From Talinum fruticosum (taxonomy: Eukaryota > Streptophyta > Magnoliopsida > Caryophyllales > Talinaceae), in the NCBI GenBank assembly GCA_021018815.1, contig JAITYX010000048.1, positions 3,599,501 through 3,663,500 of the forward strand: a stretch of 64,000 nt of DNA, written 5' to 3'. Shown one piece after another: positions 12,790-25,516 of this stretch. The number at the start of each line of letters is the position of its first letter. Positions within the stretch are counted from its first letter, which is position 1. Under the pieces are notes generated by a model. It made no database searches, was not told where the DNA came from, and worked only from the letters and a program-made list of their open reading frames with translations. A program made the position numbers and the translations under genes.

Positions 12790-15020
12790 TTTTTCAGAAA
12801 GTTGGACATGGTGAAGATATTATGCATGACAAAATGGTTGATGACAATCAAAATGAAAGGAGTGATGGTAACTATGAATGAGCTCCAATTTTAATGGAGA
12901 AGAGGCTTGATGAGCTTGATAAAAACTAATATGAAGATGTTGAGCTTTGTAACATCAGAAGATTGTCAATTGTTCTACTTTAGTTATGCCAAATTAGTTG
13001 GATTTAGAGTGAGAAAAGAGGCACCGCAGATTATTCATCATGGTGTAGTAACCTCGTTGTGGTTTTATTGTGAACAGGAGGGTGTTCGATCCGATAAGAA
13101 CAAAGACCCTCAAAATAAGCATAGAAAGGCAAGGGATGAAACAAAGTGCTTTTGTGAGGCTTTTATAAGTTTTAAATATATAAAGAAATGCGTCGATATA
13201 TAAGAAAAGAGTTTCGAAGTAACACAGTCATGATCTTGTTTCACCGGAACAAGTGAATTTGATTTGAGCTTTTAGGGAATAGATGGAGTTACTGAAGTTC
13301 AAGTTGGTGAGATGTATGATCTAGGGATAAGTCGAAGTAAATTTATACCAAAATTGTATATGATGTTGGCGGTTATGAGAATTTTGGTTGTACGCGGAAA
13401 GATGTGTACAATGCTATGGAGCAACACCTGTCGGGAGCTGCAGAATGATACGAAGTTGTGTTTAGCTTATTTATATGGGAAAACAGGAGATAGATCCACT
13501 ATTCTTTGTGAGCTTTACTCGTTGATAAGGAGGAGAAATTTGAGAAATTATTTTAGTGTGATGTTAGGTCTCGAATTGACTATGTTCATTTTGGGCATAC
13601 TTTGACATTCGACACTACGTATAAGTCAAATAAATATAATAAATCATTTACCATTTTTGTTGGGGTAAATCATTATTTGTAAATCATCCCACTTGGATTT
13701 GTTATTCTCCTTGATGAAACCAACGATTCATACTTTTGGGTATTACATTAGTTGGTGAAAGCAATGGATGGAAGGAAACCTACAACAATTATGATCGACA
13801 GAGATCCTTCAACGACTAAAGTTCAAGTTATGTCAAACGCATATTATCACATATGTTTGCGGCACTTAATGAAAAATATGGTTACGCATGCTAATAAAGG
13901 ATTTGTGAATGGTTTAATGAAATGTGTTGACAAGTATAGAAGGCTCGATGATTTTAAAAAGGCTGGAAAGGGCTACGAGAGCATTACAAGATTGATATGA
14001 AGGAACATAAATGGACTTGCAGATATGTATGACATAAAGGAAAAGTGGGTTGAAGCTTATCTTCAAGGTCATTTTTTTGCTGCAATGAGAAGTACACAAC
14101 GATGTGAATCCATGAACAGAACAGATGAAGCATTTGTCAACAAGAAGATGAAGTTATATGAATTTGTTAAGAGTTATCAATGGGGGTGGCTAAAATTTGA
14201 TAGCAAGAGTTGCGATTTCATTTTACCTTAAAATTCAATGTTCCAAAATTCACGCTCCCCTTTTGAATATCAAAACAAATGGTGACTAACTATATATGAG
14301 AAGAACATACAATAAGTTTTACCGTAAATTATTATTTGAGTCATCGTATGTAATAAGAGAATAGGAAGATACGGATGGATGTACATTTTATAGGTATGTA
14401 TCTTCATAGTAAAATATAAGATTTGTCTTAATAAACTAGTGGAGTTAAATTTTGATTTCTAATGAAGGTTGGAAGAGTTCGATAAGAAATACTCCTTGTA
14501 AATTGTGGTATATGTATCTTCCAATGACAGGTATGCATTGTTGCTGCATGAAGTTGGAGTTTGTGGGTTTTCCATGTCGGCATATGATTGCGGTTATGAA
14601 GTGCGACCAATTTTATCGAATCCCAAGAGGTTTTATCATGAAGAGATAGACGATTTATGCAAAGTCGGATGTCAATGTGAATGATCCTCCACTAGTTTTC
14701 GATGAACATGTAACTAATTCAAGATATGCATATCTTATGTCCCTTTTATTCATTTATGTGTCATGGCATCTAAGAATGATGTAGACTACAAGGAGACTTT
14801 GGATCATATTCAAAATCTTTGGCTCAAGTACTAACATGCAAAGATTAAAGGGAAAACCAATGAAACTGTCAATCTATTGAAGTTCGGAGGAATTTGAGAT
14901 CTTGATATTGTATCCACAAAAGGGTGAAGTAAGAAACGTGATTCTAGAAAATGCGAGCATAGTGGTATCCGAGAGCACAATAAGACCACTCAATTACAAT
15001 GTGGGAATGGCAAATATGGT
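12790..15020 (+). pseudogene. FAR1-type Mutator transposase, degenerate
   Basis: The reading frame is broken by several stops and shifts, but the domain order is clear. First comes a FAR1 DNA-binding domain (about 12945-13190, FYFSYAKLVGFRVRKEA ... CEQEGVR ... CFCEAFISF). Next is the HDL-SPEQV-L linker at about 13226. The MULE transposase core contains TLTFDTTYKSNKYNKSF (about 13600-13655) and MIDRDPS (about 13790). A SWIM zinc finger follows at about 14530-14600 (CCCMKLEFVGFPCRH). A decayed C-terminal knuckle (RKCEHSGIREHNKTT) is near 14950. In intact relatives this protein binds the terminal repeats and cuts and rejoins DNA in the nucleus. Here it cannot be functional. It could instead be a dead FAR1-RELATED gene, but the surrounding terminal repeats favour a transposon. 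Confidence 0.85.
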
Positions 15021-17176
15021 AAAGTAGTCAAACACCAATTTCCCTAGACACCCTCATCAACACATGATGCATCGGAACATGATGTATCGGCAGATGAAGT
15101 ATCAAAACTTGGTGCCTTTTTTAATCTGAATAAAAATTCTGGATTCTCCAAAAATGAGTGTGGTAGCACAAATTTGGAAAGATCATCATTTTCTCAACAA
15201 GCTTCAACAAAGCAAATAGAGGCACCGAATTCGAATGGATTACTACGAGTGCATGTCGTCTTTGTATATATAGGGAGAGACTTCAACGGTAAAAATTCTT
15301 ATTTTGGTAGTTACATTATGAGAGCATATGTTGAAATATGTCGAAAGTATGTTTATAATTACCATTTACTTCCCCTTTTGTCCTCAAAATTTCTATATTA
15401 AAATCGCAGACTGCATATCATGTGCGCGTGGACATGGACAAATTAGATGATGATACCTTTGTGGTCGATTAGATTCCATATTTGAATTGGTAGTGGTATG
15501 TGAACACCTTGTTCGTAGGTTGTTAGTAAACACTTTTCTTATCTTCAATATCATAAATTGTTCTTTTGGTGTCTTGTTGTTTGCCTGCTTGGTTATGTTA
15601 TCTTGTTTAAGATTCCTCTCTTTCATTATATTACGAGGTCATTTGTCCTAACTAAGGATGTTCAATTATAGGGGAAATATTACTTAATATCACTCTGGTA
15701 TTGGTTTGGCTTTGGTTAGTTGTCCCTACAATTTTAAAATATTGATGGTCATTTGTCCTACAAGATCGATCATGTGGAAGTGGTGTAGATATTGTTCACA
15801 TTAAGGTGGTTACGATAACTTTTAGCTTCATATTTTAGATATGTGACACATGTAACTAATCATTAACAACATGCCTAAAATATGATTAAAGTTATTTAAT
15901 CATTACATGCCAAAAATGCAAAAATTGTCTCAAAAACAAAAAAAAAAATTTTGCTGCAAGTTTAGAACTTAAGGTGCTGAATTTGGAATTTTTGTTTGGA
16001 TAACCCTTTTCTTCATTGATTCTTATTATCTACTGAATTTTACACTTGTTCAATATCACCAAGTTTCATGCACATAAATTGTCCCAAAAATTAAAAAAAA
16101 TTATGCTGCAAGCTTAGAGCTCAAGGTGATCAAGGTATGAATTTGAAATTCTTGTTTCGACAATCCTTTTCTTCATTGATTCTCATTCTCTACTGGATTT
16201 TACATTCCTAACAAGTGTAGCAACTCGATAAGCAAATTGTTAGGTGGAAGGTAATTTAGCAAGCGTAAATCAAATGGAGTGGGATACAAGTCAAAGTAAA
16301 AGATTGGAAAAGAAATCGACACAACGAAAGCAATAAAATCACTTCTAAGATGTGCATAATTGTGTCCTTCAACCACTTCCAACACATTTACAATCGCCTC
16401 ATTAATAGTCATATTATTAAAGGACATGGTAACTTCTATACGTAACCGCAAATTTTATGGCACATAACAAGAGCATATTGTTAGGTAGAAATCATCCATT
16501 ATTAGACATTAATATTATGATGAATCAAAGATTGAGCAGCTTTAGACAATGCATAGCAAGAAAATTACCTGAGTGTAAAAAATTAGGGTCAATCTAATTG
16601 AGCGTTTGAAAGATAATGCACACAAAATATTGGCCGCTAGATTGGGAAGCAAACAGTTGGAGAAATCATGGATTACTTGAGAAGATTTGAGTGTTGTATC
16701 AGAATGATTTTTAAATTATAAAATCAAATGAAGAAGGAAAGCAGAGTTTTATTATGATTACAATTATTTATTTTTTCAAATTAAATTTATTAAAAAATAA
16801 AAATTATATTTAAATAAGAAAATATTTAAATCAAATTTAACACAAATTTATAATTATGTTTGGGGCCAAAATTTCTATGAGTACATCAATTTCATTATTA
16901 ACAAGAGCAAATCCAAATAAACAAAAAGTATCCTGAGGAAAACCATGCAAACCACACCTTTGTGGAATATCATGTGTACTAGATGGTTTGGTGTTGGACT
17001 AAGCCGTCATTTGAAAATTGTGTATTATCAGCTTAAAAGGAGGCTTGAATTGTACATGTCCTTTTTTTACGATGAAATATCCAATATCGATTTCAGGTGA
17101 AATAAAGAGGGGATCTTTATGGTTAAAATTTATAGTGTCACTTCGGTAGTAAAAATAAATTTTGGGGGCTCTTGAA
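15021..17176. other. AT-rich non-coding interior of the Mutator-like element
   Basis: No gene recognised. It includes one imperfect tandem duplication (annotated separately) and AT-rich DNA. Short open frames here, such as 16200-16451 on the minus strand, match nothing I know. Confidence 0.4.
15906..16209. repeat. Tandem duplication, about 160-base unit
   Basis: Two adjacent diverged copies (about 15906-16049 and 16068-16209) share GCTGCAAG-TTAGA-CT-AAGGTG, CCTTTTCTTCATTGATTCT and CTACTG-ATTTTACA in the same order. Confidence 0.75.
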
Positions 17177-17181
17177 ATATG

Positions 17182-19197
17182 TGTCGGAACCATGGCCCGT
17201 CTCCCCCCAATAGGGAACCTGATTGGGACCGAGCTTCCTCACGAACGTCGGCTCTCTTTGTTTTTTGAAGATTGATTTTTGAAAATTAATTTTTGAAAGT
17301 TCATTCGAAAAGTGGGGGTGCGCCTCTATTGAGATTTTCGATTTTTGTAAATTTAATTTGGAATAATTTAAGTAAAGTAGTGATTGACGATTTTATTAAT
17401 CATTTATTTTAGAAATTAATTTTAGAAATCTCGGGATATTGTTTCATAATTTAGGAAATAGAAAAATATAATCTATATTTTGTCGCAAGGCTTTTGGGCC
17501 AAAATAATGGATAACATTGGCCTGGACCAAACCCAAGCCCGGTCATCTGGTCGGGCCGGCGAGAGCCGGAACCGATTGGTGTCCGGCACTTGCCATAGGC
17601 CGAGACTGAAAAATCAGTCTTGGTCCGTGGCCTTGGCTATCAGAAAATAAACCAATTTTGTCCATTTTAAATTGTAAATATCAAGATACGATTAAAGAGA
17701 AATAAAATAGGAAAAAGGGAGTCGCGAGTCGGTTTTAGGAATAAAACCGACAAAAATAAAGAATACTCTTCCAATCTTAGTATGGAAAGACTAAGCTTGA
17801 AAGAGGTTTAGAAAATGACTCAATCGGTCTAGAACCGAGAATCCGGAGTTTGGGGGCGAAAGTACGAAATGTAGGGATAACCCTTCTATTCCGCTCATCC
17901 GCAGATGGCCTCTACTTATTTGAATTGTGAGTTAAAGAAATGTATTTAAATAGTCAATTATACAACATGAAAAGTGCAGAAATTAAATTAACCAAGGCAT
18001 GCGAAAAAAGCAATAAAAGTAGATTGGAAATCAATAAAGAAAAGTGAAAAGGAAAGCGAAAGAAATAAAAGTACAAAGGGTGGGGAGGAATTAAAAGCGA
18101 TTACATTTTTTATCCACAATACTGAAAGCAGTAAAAAGCATAAAATAAATAAACCATAAACGGGATTGAAGGTGGATCTGGTGCCATCAGGTTGTCCCAC
18201 CTGTCTTATTTCGAATCGCGAACCGAATCTGCAAGCGTGACAGTGGATGAACAAGATTGAAAGTGGATATTTTGTGGAATTTGTGGCGGTGAGTAGTGTA
18301 GGAAAATGATGAAGGTTAGGGAACATAATGAAATAGTGGGATTGTTCTAGAGTATAGTGAAGATTAGCTGAAATTGAGCCAAGAGATCGAATACTAATAT
18401 AGCATTCGAGTAGGTCTTAGCCTAATTTCAACGAGCATGTAGCTAGGTTAGTCACCTCTACCAAAGTGAGGGGTTAGGCCTCTATTTATAGAGAAATAAC
18501 TAGGTCACAAAATGACCTAAAAGAAGCATTTTAGCCGTCGAAAATTGATTAAATCGGGCCATATTTCCCGGAGAGGATAAAGGAAAAAATCGGATAAAAT
18601 CCTATTGAACCGGGAATCCCATGGAGAGCGCTGAGAAGCGCGGCTTCGGCCTTGGGACGGCATCGTTTGGGAATCTAACTTTTCGTACTTTGGTTGAACT
18701 CGGAGCAAAACACAATGCTTTGGCAAAAATAACCTTGAAGCATGACGCCGGCCTTGTACGGTGTCGTTTAGTGAAGTTGACTCCCGTGTCTCGGTTGGAT
18801 GCTGGGACCAAACACAATATTTTGGCGAAATGATGCTGAAAACGCGGCGCCGACCAATACGACGTCACATAGACTTGTTGAGCTCCGTGTCTCGGTTGGG
18901 TGCTAAAGACGAAAGCGAGTTTAGCGAGTTAGCATGGCGTGATGCGCGACACCTGCCAAATGTTAACTCGAGCAATGACCCGGGCTTGGTTCGGCCGAAA
19001 GAAAATGAGTTTGTTGGCGGGCCCAAAGCAAAGAAAGCTGATTTTGTGGTGCTAATGAGTTCTTTGTGGTTTCCCGACTTCCGTCATACCAATCAGATTT
19101 TAACCGTGATCCGAATACACAAATAGGACTGAGATTTCATCATCCGGCCAATAAAATAAATCAATAGAGAAAGTATGACACTTTTTAGGCGTCTACA
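17182..19197. mobile_element. Solo LTR, Ty3/gypsy, possibly Tat/Ogre-like
   Basis: It begins TGTCGGAACC and ends GGCGTCTACA. A perfect 5-base duplication ATATG sits on both sides (17177-17181 and 19198-19202). There is no internal domain and no partner LTR, so it is a solo LTR of 2016 bases. It holds a GAGTCGCGAGTCGGTTTT segment like the conserved GAGTCGCCAC-GGTTT block of several plant gypsy LTRs. Family placement is tentative. Confidence 0.75.
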
Positions 19198-19202
19198 ATA
19201 TG

Positions 19203-20374
19203 GTGTTCAATTTAGTTGGATAAGTGAATCTTGAAATTGGACATCCGACTTCTCAAGGTTTTACTTTCCACTATTGTGTTCTCTTTCCCCTATCTATAAA
19301 CAAACTTTATTATTACAAACTATATAATTACGAAATTGGACAAGTGTTGAAGAATTTTAATTGGTACCGATGAATATGAATATGTGGAAGTGAGTGTCAA
19401 TTAGTAATTAATGCTCCTGATAAGTACTTTTGATAAGTTCAACTATATATTTAGTGTATTCAAGGAACAAGGATGAAGAAACAAAGAATATGGGGTTTTC
19501 AAATCAAACATTGAAATTTCACCCTCAAATAGTTGGAGAAATCAATCTTAGGGCTGGATGTAGACCTTGCACATACTTGGCCCAATTATTTAAGGCTCTT
19601 TAAAATAGTTTTTGATAACTATGGGTCTAACAAAATAGTTGACCCAAAAGTTAAGGTACATCCGAGTTTTTTTTTTTTATTAAATGTATATAGTTTTCTT
19701 CTAAATTAATTAATGATTGTAAGACGAAAAAATAAATAATAAAAAATGTTTCATTGTATTAAACAAATGTTAAGTTGTAAACAATAGTCAGGTAACAATG
19801 ACATCCATCATTATATTGATTGAGTTTAAAAAATTTCCTAAACAATATTGTCATTGTTACCTTCCGTTTGGAAAAGTTAAAGTTATATGCATTATGTACA
19901 AAGTCAACCTAAAATATCATATAATTATTTACTAAATTGTGCCTAATTCCTGTTATTTATTAAATTGTGCCTATCGGATGGGACTTAGCAAAGCAACATC
20001 TTTTGGATTTTGGTGCCCGCACATGAATACTTTTTACCATTAACCATGCATACGCCTTCCTATAATACTACACAAATATATCATGTTTTTCACTAGGTAG
20101 TAAGAGTCTCAAAATATGTAGTTATAATGTTACACCAACATATCATGTTTTTTACTAAGTAGCAAGAGTCCCGAATATGTAGTTTCTACATATGTATATT
20201 CATTTCATTGTGTTTGTATCAAATCTCAAGCATTCACATCCTCCAAGGATGACATTAAATTTCAAATAAACAGAACAGAACTATATGTATATGATCCTAA
20301 TAAACCGGTAAACACCACTCAACAAACCTAAAACACCAACTTTAAAACTGAAAAATTCTAGTTTTTTTTGGGGG
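19203..20374. other. Non-coding interior of the Mutator-like element
   Basis: AT-rich DNA without a recognisable gene. A roughly 70-base duplication at 20068-20190 shares ATATCATGTTTTTCACTA-GTAG and AATATGTAGT. Confidence 0.4.
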
Positions 20375-20472
20375 GGAACTCTATGCAAGAATTCTTGTGG
20401 GGACTTAGCTGCAAGCTCTTCAGCTTCTTTGTACTTTGCTTGAGCAAACAACTCCTGGAAGCACGGAACAAC
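20375..20472 (-). pseudogene. Clathrin heavy chain exon fragment
   Basis: On the minus strand an intact acceptor (TTCAG, AG at 20474-20473) precedes codons for FQELFAQAKYKEAEELAAKSP. These closely match the segment of plant clathrin heavy chain that reads roughly [21 protein letters not shown], where the triskelion leg repeats begin. The match stops after about 30 codons at a poly-G/C run (CCCCCCCAAAAAAAAC). No neighbouring clathrin exon was recognised. Because it lies between the ends of a Mutator-like element, it is probably a captured gene piece, as in Pack-MULEs. It cannot make a clathrin protein. Confidence 0.7.
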
Positions 20473-22900
20473 CTGAATTATACGTAAGATGACCATTCTA
20501 GAAGTTATTATATACATTGTAAACATGCCTTAAAGATTGAAAATAACTCACGGATACTTCATTTCTTTTGAGATATCCAAAATTTTCTCAGTCCTAATAA
20601 CCTCCCCCCAACAAAAAAGCCAAATAAATACAAGAACAAATTGAAACAGAATTGGAGGGAAAAAATCAAGGACAAACTTTGCATACAAAATCCCGGGCAC
20701 ACATAGGGTAGTCTCTCCCTTTACCCAAAACAAATATAAATAAATTAAAAATCTTATACAATTTTCACATTAGATGAAATGGTCCATATTCAAATCTTGC
20801 TAGAGTTGAGTCCTCAAGTCTATAGACTAAATCGTTTCATAATTCCTTTTTGTACAAGCAAGCCGAAAATACAACACAAGCTAATGGAAGGCAAAGAGAT
20901 TCATTTTTAGATGGGGAAGGAGGGGGATTCGTCATTCATAATTGTATGAAAAATAATCCAACCAAGGTGAAACTAAAGATCTTCCGCAAATAAAAAATAG
21001 ACAATATCATCATCAACCCCGTACGATTCCAATATTAGGTAAAAAGCGGACAAAACTAATAAGTAGGTATTATGTTAGAAAGCATATAGATCTTTGGTAA
21101 CGACACTCGAGTGGTCAAATAAATTATAATATGGAGGGGGAGACACCATATATTAGAAGGGAAAGAATTTTTAAAACAGAACTATGAAATCTCTTTTCTT
21201 GTCACTTATAGAAAGTCAATAATACTCTATTGCGGATAACATAAAAAGGAAACAAATCGAATCATACACATGCATTTCCCGAAACCAAAGTATTCCCAGG
21301 ATAAGAAACCGAGCATCCAAAATGAAAATTTAAACAAAAATTATAAATCAAACCCAATATCAAATATTGAAAATCCAAATGAAAGTTAAAAGAGGGATTT
21401 TGAAAATTAAAGCATATTTCCTACCAAAGTTTCTAGTAATGAAGTTTTCAACACGTACACCTCTCCCCTCTTTTATTTTTAGATAATGTTTATCTTACAT
21501 ATCTACATGATCCAACTTTTGACCTTTCTAATCCCGTATTTATTTCAAGTAGCCCTTTTCTAAGTTTGTAATCATGCTTACATTGTATTTTGACAATGCA
21601 GGGAAATAAATCATATCCATGAACAAGTTGTGCGAAGCGAAAACACATGTAGGACCAATTTGAGAAAGTCACTCCCAAAGTGTAAGGGTACGTCTTTTGC
21701 CCCAATTTTGTAGTATATATTGCCCAGGCATGTTCTTTGCCCCAATTTTATAATATATGTTTAGGACTATTGAGACATAAAGAGTACAATGGGTTTGCAA
21801 TCGGAAATGAGGTAGCAATGATAGTAAAATTGATAGCTACACTACTAAAATAAACTATTGGAACAAAAACACTATAAACATTGCAGTAATTTAAGCTTCG
21901 ACCAAAGCAAGTTATATTCAAGAATATAAACAAATCAATTAAATCCACATTCAATAACAATTTAGAAGCCCTTGCCTTCCACGTATAGATAGTATGAAAA
22001 CCAAATCAGGAAAAAAACAACTCAAAATTGGAAGAAGGAGGGTTCAAGCAACTTCAAATATATCTATTCTTTTACAAGGAAATTCATGATGCAATAAGCA
22101 ATGTTGATTAGTTTCAAGCTAATTTTATTAACCCCGACTATGCATTTTGGTTTTACTTTCTCTCTCACCAAAAATGCCCAAACCTGTCATGGCTTAACCA
22201 ATATAGCGGGCGTTCGGAAGAACAAATTCGTTCCTATTGTGGAACCAACTATAGGTTTCTATGACCAGAATAGCACAAAAACTAAGAAGGCTTTTTCAAT
22301 ATCTTTGCGAAGATTGATTTGAACATCGGTGAAATTACTCCCGCGAAGTTCCCTTTGTCATTTGTCAAATTTTCAAGTTTTAGAAGATTAGCCGAACTTC
22401 ACGAATTAAGCACATCTATTGAATTCCACAACAATTTTCCATCTCGATTTCGATCCGTCGCTTCAATGAATTCTCGAGAGGAAAAATGAGAGAGAGAGAA
22501 AGCGATTATTAATCCAACCAAACTCGATCTCGATTTGGCACTTCAACAACCCCCACTCTACAACCAAACACACCGCTTACACTTCCCTTTAGCGAGAGGG
22601 AGGAGAGCCGGAGGTACCGCACGAATGAGGGAGGATAAAAGAAGGGAAGCAACAGCAAGAGGGAGGTCGTTCTTGGCATGGATGAGGGAGAGCAAGAGAA
22701 AGAGTCATACCCGAGAGATAGAGGGACGTGAAAGCAAGGACACATGATCACGATGCATTTGGTTCATAGAGAGGAGACATAGAGTAGACACTCGTTTGCA
22801 AGGAAAGAGAAAATAGATAATAATTGACCATGGTAAAATACATTAATGGTTTAGATCTATTTTATTTAATAAATGGTTGAGATTTGTCAACTATCGTAGT
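20473..22900. other. Right arm of the Mutator-like element, no gene recognised
   Basis: AT-rich until about 22440, then a purine-rich stretch (plus strand) up to 22800 that, read on the minus strand, resembles a CT-rich plant 5' leader. A short open frame at 22101-22322 (plus) has no match I know. The region may hold more captured host DNA, but I cannot prove it. Confidence 0.35.
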
Positions 22901-23178
22901 TGAAAAAATTTCAAATATGGTACAATTTTCATTTTTAAAAGTGAAGGAAATTTACTTTATTTTAATAATTCAAGGGTATTTTTTCCTCCCCGGCCGAAAC
23001 CCTAGATTTCTTCTAGCACCGACGACCTATGTAGAGTTCATTGCCCTCCTCGTGTAGGGATTTTGCTAGTTGATTCACTTCCTCTCGAGATCGGAATATG
23101 TCGGAGTGAGGTTCTTTGTCGTCTAATTGGTCGTCCAATTCGCCGAGTGTTGTGAAGGTAGGGTTTCATTTTGTGGAG

Positions 23179-23960
23179 ATGGAGTCGGAATTGAACTCGG
23201 AATTGATGAGGTTGAACCTCACTGCTGAAGAAGAGGAAATCATTGATTTGGAGGACCCGGATGGAGAGAGCCTTGACACCCGCATTTTGGTGTGCTTGGT
23301 TGGACGGCTGCATACAACAAACCTGTTCAATGTTGATACGTTAAAGAGTACTATGAATAAAATCCGGTGTCCCCTAAAGGGTGTAATTATTAAGGACCTT
23401 GATTCGAATCTTTTTGTCTTCCAATTTTTTCTCATGCCGATAAAGAAGTTGTTCTATATGATGACCCCGGGCTTTTGATGGCTATGTGCTCTTACTAAAG
23501 CAAATGAAATGGTGATAAACAACCGTCCGAGATAGTTTTTTCTACGGTTTAATTTTTGGTGAAAGTGTGAGATTTTCCAATGAAAAAGAAGACGTTTACC
23601 TTCGATGAGCTACTTAGGGTCGAAACTGGGCATTTTCGTAGACGTTGATGGAGAGGATATTCTTGCTCCGTCTAAATATCTCAAGCTTAGGGTTGAAGTG
23701 GACATTACCAAGCCTCTTCGAAGGGGAATGCAAATCGGTGTTAATGGTAAACCGAAATGGGTGGAGGTGAAATACGTCAAGCTCTTCGAATACTACTATG
23801 CATGTGGCGTTTTAGGGCATGCATACAACGATGTGAATTGTTCGATGAAAATGCCGTGGAGGAGGACCTTCCCTATGGGCCGAAACTTAGGGGCTCCCCA
23901 CTAAAGAGAAAGCGACAAGGGATACAAGGAGACTGGAAAGAAGAAAGAAACAAGTTGCTT
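23179..23960 (+). pseudogene. LINE ORF1 remnant: DUF4283 plus zinc knuckle
   Basis: The first half encodes a DUF4283-like segment (CLVGRLHTTNLFNVDTLKST ... VIIKDLDSNLFVFQFF), the RNA-binding N-terminal domain of plant L1 ORF1. A frameshifted continuation holds a CCHC-like knuckle at 23803-23841 (CGVLGHAYNDVNC), whose first cysteine of the usual C-x2-C is changed. The frame breaks near 23478 and again after the knuckle, so no functional nucleic-acid chaperone is made. Confidence 0.7.
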
Positions 23961-24254
23961 GAGTTGAAAGGTAGAGAGTATGGGGGCGAGTTAAGAAGAA
24001 ACTAGAGTTGGGGATGAGTTATACTGCAATGAAGCTTACACCGGGTAAAGCAATAGAGAAGGAGGAAATACATATGCTGGTCGATAGGGGTGAGAAGAGA
24101 GGATTGCATGAGGTCCGGAAATGGAAGATTTTAGATATTAAGGGAAGAAGTTGGGTGTATGCAAAGTAAGGCTTGTTGATGATAGTATGGAGCACAATCA
24201 AGAAGTAGCGGTGGCTATAAGGCAGCCCGTGAAGGCCAATGAGTATCATGTGCC

Positions 24255-25100
24255 TAAACTACACCAATCTTAGTGGATCGAGGCGGTTTTTGACCTTCGT
24301 AACTTGTTGCGAAGGACTAGGCCACACTTGGTATTTCTATTTGAAACCAAGCTTAGTATTGTGGAAATGAAAGAAGTAGTTGAAAATAAACCGATTATTT
24401 CTAGGCACAAGTATGCAGAGGTTTATGTGGATGCGCGTGGTCGTGCTGGTGGCCTGGCTCTCTTATGGTCATGAGATGTGGGTGTACAATTCCTTTCATC
24501 ATCGTTACACCATATCGATGTCACCATCTGCTGGAATAACAAAGACCCAATCTTAAGATTTACAGGAGTGTACGGGTGGCCGCAGACTTGTGACCTTCTA
24601 ATAGGCATAAGCGTATGTCCAACTTACCATGGCTGGTTGGGGGATATTAATGAAATCTTTTCTAATTCTGAAAAAATAAGGGCCCACCCAAGAGCCAAGT
24701 CATTCTAAATCAATTCAACTAGACTTTGTCATTACATGAATTGTTTGATCTCAGCTATTCGGGTAGAGCATTTACTTGGTGGAATGGGCGGTCGGGTAAG
24801 GATTCGATTGAGGAAATATTGGATAGGATGTGAGCTACTTGCTAAATGGATGACTTTATTCCCTTCATATAAGGTGGAGCATTTGGATGAAAATGTCTTG
24901 GACCATATCTCAATCTTACTTGTGTTGTTGGTTTAGAGAAGTAAGTAGTAAGGGCATGAGGCATATGTATAGATTCGAGTTTATGTAGAGACAAGTGCGA
25001 AGAGCTTAAGGGTATGGACGATGCGGGGCAGCGTAAGATAGTCTTGAACAAGATTAGTGAATGAAGGTGCAAAGAAGACTTGATGTGGTGGCAACGAGCC
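24255..25100 (+). pseudogene. LINE endonuclease remnant (APE type)
   Basis: Recognisable words in order are LRNLLRRTRPHLVFLFETKL, DARGRAGGLALLWS and LRFTGVYGWPQ. These match the N-terminal part of plant L1 ORF2 endonucleases, where the E of ETKL is catalytic. An in-frame stop follows LLWS and later parts are shifted. Confidence 0.7.
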
Positions 25101-25516
25101 TCGAGTCCAATATTTAAAGTTTGGGGAGCAAAGCTCCTAGTGGTTCCACATGAAAGCCAACGAAGGAAAATGAATAATTCTATTTTGGAGCTTACCAAGG
25201 CGGATGGTGCAGTGGCCATGACTACTGAAGAGATCGAAGAGGAAGTAGTGGGTTTTTTAGGATCTCTTTTCCTCGTCACCCACTTCTAATAATAAAGAAG
25301 TACTTAGTGCGATTCCTAGCCTAGTTTCTACCGAGATGAATGACTTGCTCACTAAGTCGTACACGGTAGAGGAAATTCACAATGCTCTTTAACAAATGCA
25401 CCCGTGTAATGCGCCTGGTCCAGATGGGTTCAATCCGTTCTTTTTCGAAGTATTGGAGCATTATGGGGAGGATTTTGCCAAGGCGGTTATTGCTATTCTT
25501 GATGGAGGTCCCTTTC

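Larger units (their letters stand above)
11633..22930 (+). mobile_element. Mutator-like element with FAR1-type transposase and captured sequence
   Basis: The left end begins GAAAATTCTTCATAGTTGAA. The inverted complement of the right end begins GAAAATTGTACCATATTTGA. About 44 bases can be aligned, roughly 80% equal, both ending in ATAGTTGA. The 11-base flanks, ATTTTTTAAAG (11622-11632) and ATTTTTAAAAG (22931-22941), differ at one place, as expected of a Mutator target duplication. Inside are a broken MULE transposase (12790-15020), a later solo LTR insertion (17182-19197), a clathrin exon fragment on the minus strand, and a GA/CT-rich right arm. It is 11.3 kb as it stands, about 9.3 kb without the LTR. 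The element assignment is an inference, since intermediate ends could have been missed. Confidence 0.6.

Noticed and set aside
16200..16451. 83-residue minus-strand open frame
   Set aside because: No family recognised, no splice context, and it overlaps the end of a tandem duplication; unsupported.
22101..22322. 73-residue plus-strand open frame with some protein-like wording
   Set aside because: I could not match it to a family. It may be part of captured DNA in the Mutator-like element but there is no firm evidence.
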